From the NCBI GenBank assembly GCA_965262565.1, contig CBDHFQ010000020.1:744001-808000 (forward strand): a stretch of 64,000 bases of DNA, written 5' to 3'. Position 1 is the stretch's first letter. Every line of letters begins with the position of its first letter. Below, in pieces: positions 62,556-64,000 of the stretch. This DNA is from CBDHFQ01 sp965262565. GTDB lineage: Bacteria > Bacteroidota > Bacteroidia > J057. The translations under genes were made by a program, and so were the position numbers. Below the pieces are notes generated by a model. It was not told the origin of the DNA and made no database searches. It saw only the letters and a list, made by a program, of their open reading frames with translations.

Positions 62556-64000
62556 TTATGGAATAACGGCTGTCAATGGTCGAGGATCAGGATCTTTTTT
62601 CAACGCATGGATCGTATGTTGAACCGTTCCTTTCATAACATGCCCTGCTTCATCTTTGATGTCATATGCTATCGTCATTACATCTACTTTCTCGATCTCT
62701 GGCAAATATAAATGTATTTCTCTGCCATGATGCTGTAATTCAGCGGCACCGATAGATAACTTACGAACGTTATATCTGTCGGATCCATACCTCCTGGTTC
62801 TTTTTAGATCCCAACATTCCACGGTAAAATTAGACACATCGGTTGCAGTTTCTTTATCCAATGGACGATCGAAGCTCAATCGCATGCCTGTATCGAAAGC
62901 GTTTAAGGCGATAGGTAAGGGGAGGGGTTGATCATTGTATCTCAATCGATATAAGCCTCCACCTTTCATCATTTGATTGGTTCCCCAGGCGGACATGCCA
63001 CAAGCGTATAAATGTCCATCTTCGGGATTAAACCTTCCTCTCATAACTCCCGTCATAAATTTGACGCCGGGAATATCTATAACACCTCCTTGCATGATAG
63101 ATCCTACCTTTTCTGGGAGGACTAACTGAATTTTGCCATATCCATAGGAAAAACTGAGCAGGGCTTTATTCAACGGTCCCCATTTCTCACTATCCACCCA
63201 CAATAATTCTGAAGGAGATCTGTCAAATTCCATATCTACCCAAACCAGAGGAGGTTCCATCGCCGCTCTGGAACTATCTTTAGGAGGATCATATCCCCAC
63301 ATATTGCCATAAAAGTTGCCCTTGCCACTTACCCAATTGATTCTGTTCATAGGATTCCAGAATCCTTGTTGGTCAGTTACGATAAAACTGCCATCAGGAT
63401 TGATGCAAACTCCATTGGCTGCGCGAAATCCTGTAGCAATCGTTTCGGTTTTTGAACCGTCTTTACTGACCTTCAACAAAGTTCCATGTTGAGGAATGAG
63501 CGCTTCTCTGGCGTGTCTGCCGCTTTTGGCGTAATAGAGATTTCCTGCTTCATCAGCCTGTAATCCCATCGCAAATTCATGAAAATGATCGGTAACTTGA
63601 TGGTCGTGATTAAAACTCTCATAAAAATCGGTTTCCCTATCGCCATTGAGATCTTGCAAGCGAACCAATTGATCTCGACAAGTAACAAATATTTGATCAT
63701 CCATTACTTTGATGCCTAAGGGCTGAAACAACCCTGAAGCAATTCTTTGCCATTGGAGGGTATTTCCTGCTTCCGTTAAGCCAGAAATCAGCCATACATC
63801 TCCATCGGTAGCACAGGCGACTGCCTCATTGGCATCAGTTAAAAAATCTATCCCACTCAACTTCATCCTACAATTCCAGGGATTCTCAAAAGGAGGTGAA
63901 AGTTGGTCCACAGCAATCCATCCATCTTCCATGCCTGTAACGATGTCAGTACTTAATTTCTCAGGATAATGAGCGGGTCCGCCTTGGGTATATGGCGTTA
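62556..64000 (-). CDS. Sugar dehydrogenase-like beta-propeller protein (5' partial)
   Basis: The frame is open to the last bases of the window (TPYTQGGPAHYPEKLS), so the gene begins outside and the Met at 63932 is internal. The visible about 480 residues form a beta-propeller resembling L-sorbosone/PQQ-type dehydrogenases and related DUF6797-like proteins of Planctomycetes and Bacteroidota (SGIDFLTDANEAVACATDGDVWLISG, FQPLGIKVMDDQIFVTCRDQLVRL, GFRAANGVCINPDGSFIVTDQQGFWNPMN). A C-terminal beta-sandwich domain follows (LPIALNAFDTGMRLSFDRPLDKET). Signal peptide and any heme domain are outside the window. Confidence 0.75.
   Translation of the reverse strand, partial: TPYTQGGPAHYPEKLSTDIVTGMEDGWIAVDQLSPPFENPWNCRMKLSGIDFLTDANEAVACATDGDVWLISGLTEAGNTLQWQRIASGLFQPLGIKVMDDQIFVTCRDQLVRLQDLNGDRETDFYESFNHDHQVTDHFHEFAMGLQADEAGNLYYAKSGRHAREALIPQHGTLLKVSKDGSKTETIATGFRAANGVCINPDGSFIVTDQQGFWNPMNRINWVSGKGNFYGNMWGYDPPKDSSRAAMEPPLVWVDMEFDRSPSELLWVDSEKWGPLNKALLSFSYGYGKIQLVLPEKVGSIMQGGVIDIPGVKFMTGVMRGRFNPEDGHLYACGMSAWGTNQMMKGGGLYRLRYNDQPLPLPIALNAFDTGMRLSFDRPLDKETATDVSNFTVECWDLKRTRRYGSDRYNVRKLSIGAAELQHHGREIHLYLPEIEKVDVMTIAYDIKDEAGHVMKGTVQHTIHALKKDPDPRPLTAVIP

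Overview
The window looks like chromosome from a member of the Bacteroidota, most likely a Saprospiria/Lewinella-type marine bacterium. Evidence: low-GC coding DNA, type IX secretion (T9SS) C-terminal sorting domains on two secreted proteins, Bacteroidota-type promoters (TTG-N19-TAnnTTTG), DUF4421 and YdeI family proteins, secreted proteins with dockerin-like tails, and an nSTAND1/leucine-rich-repeat cluster of a kind I associate with that group. The species assignment is inference. I saw no rRNA, tRNA, IS element, prophage or CRISPR array.

Layout. (1) 1-10320: a Ca2+-dependent PI-PLC-like protein cut by the window edge, then a same-strand cluster of a SIR2-like protein with an EAD11-like tail, a membrane-anchored nSTAND1 NTPase, and three tandem paralogous secreted proteins (coiled coil, WG-like domain, leucine-rich repeats, TPR). 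This is the best candidate for an undescribed conflict or sensing system: a possible cytosolic NAD-consuming effector, a transmembrane STAND switch and exported recognition proteins. (2) 10462-17739: sulfatase, methyltransferase, two secreted proteins sharing a dockerin-like C-terminal module (one a beta-helix), and a class D beta-lactamase. (3) 17990-30573: membrane subtilase with a translationally coupled small partner, SMC, a 1574-aa duplicated T9SS beta-propeller protein, cupin and radical SAM protein. (4) 30607-35243: transporter, thioesterase, small secreted protein, and an H-NOX/histidine-kinase nitric-oxide sensing pair. (5) 35673-51437: mixed metabolic and regulatory genes, including a cytochrome c-PQQ dehydrogenase fusion, an adenylate cyclase-TPR-AraC fusion, DUF763, a frameshifted SGNH hydrolase, a di-heme peroxidase and serine hydrolases. 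(6) 51664-59791: DUF4421 protein, T9SS esterase, then a decaying stretch with gene remnants around a duplicated operator-NTF2-SDR cassette whose second SDR copy is reduced to an 84-nt scar. (7) 59792-64000: unknown protein, VOC protein, aldo/keto reductase and a sugar-dehydrogenase-like beta-propeller protein cut by the window edge.

How the genes work together is clear in only a few places: the SIR2/nSTAND1/LRR cluster, the H-NOX-kinase operon, the subtilase plus its small upstream partner, the possible PQQ-dehydrogenase operon at 35673-39303, and the two NTF2 cassettes that share an operator. The rest are mostly single genes in mixed orientation.
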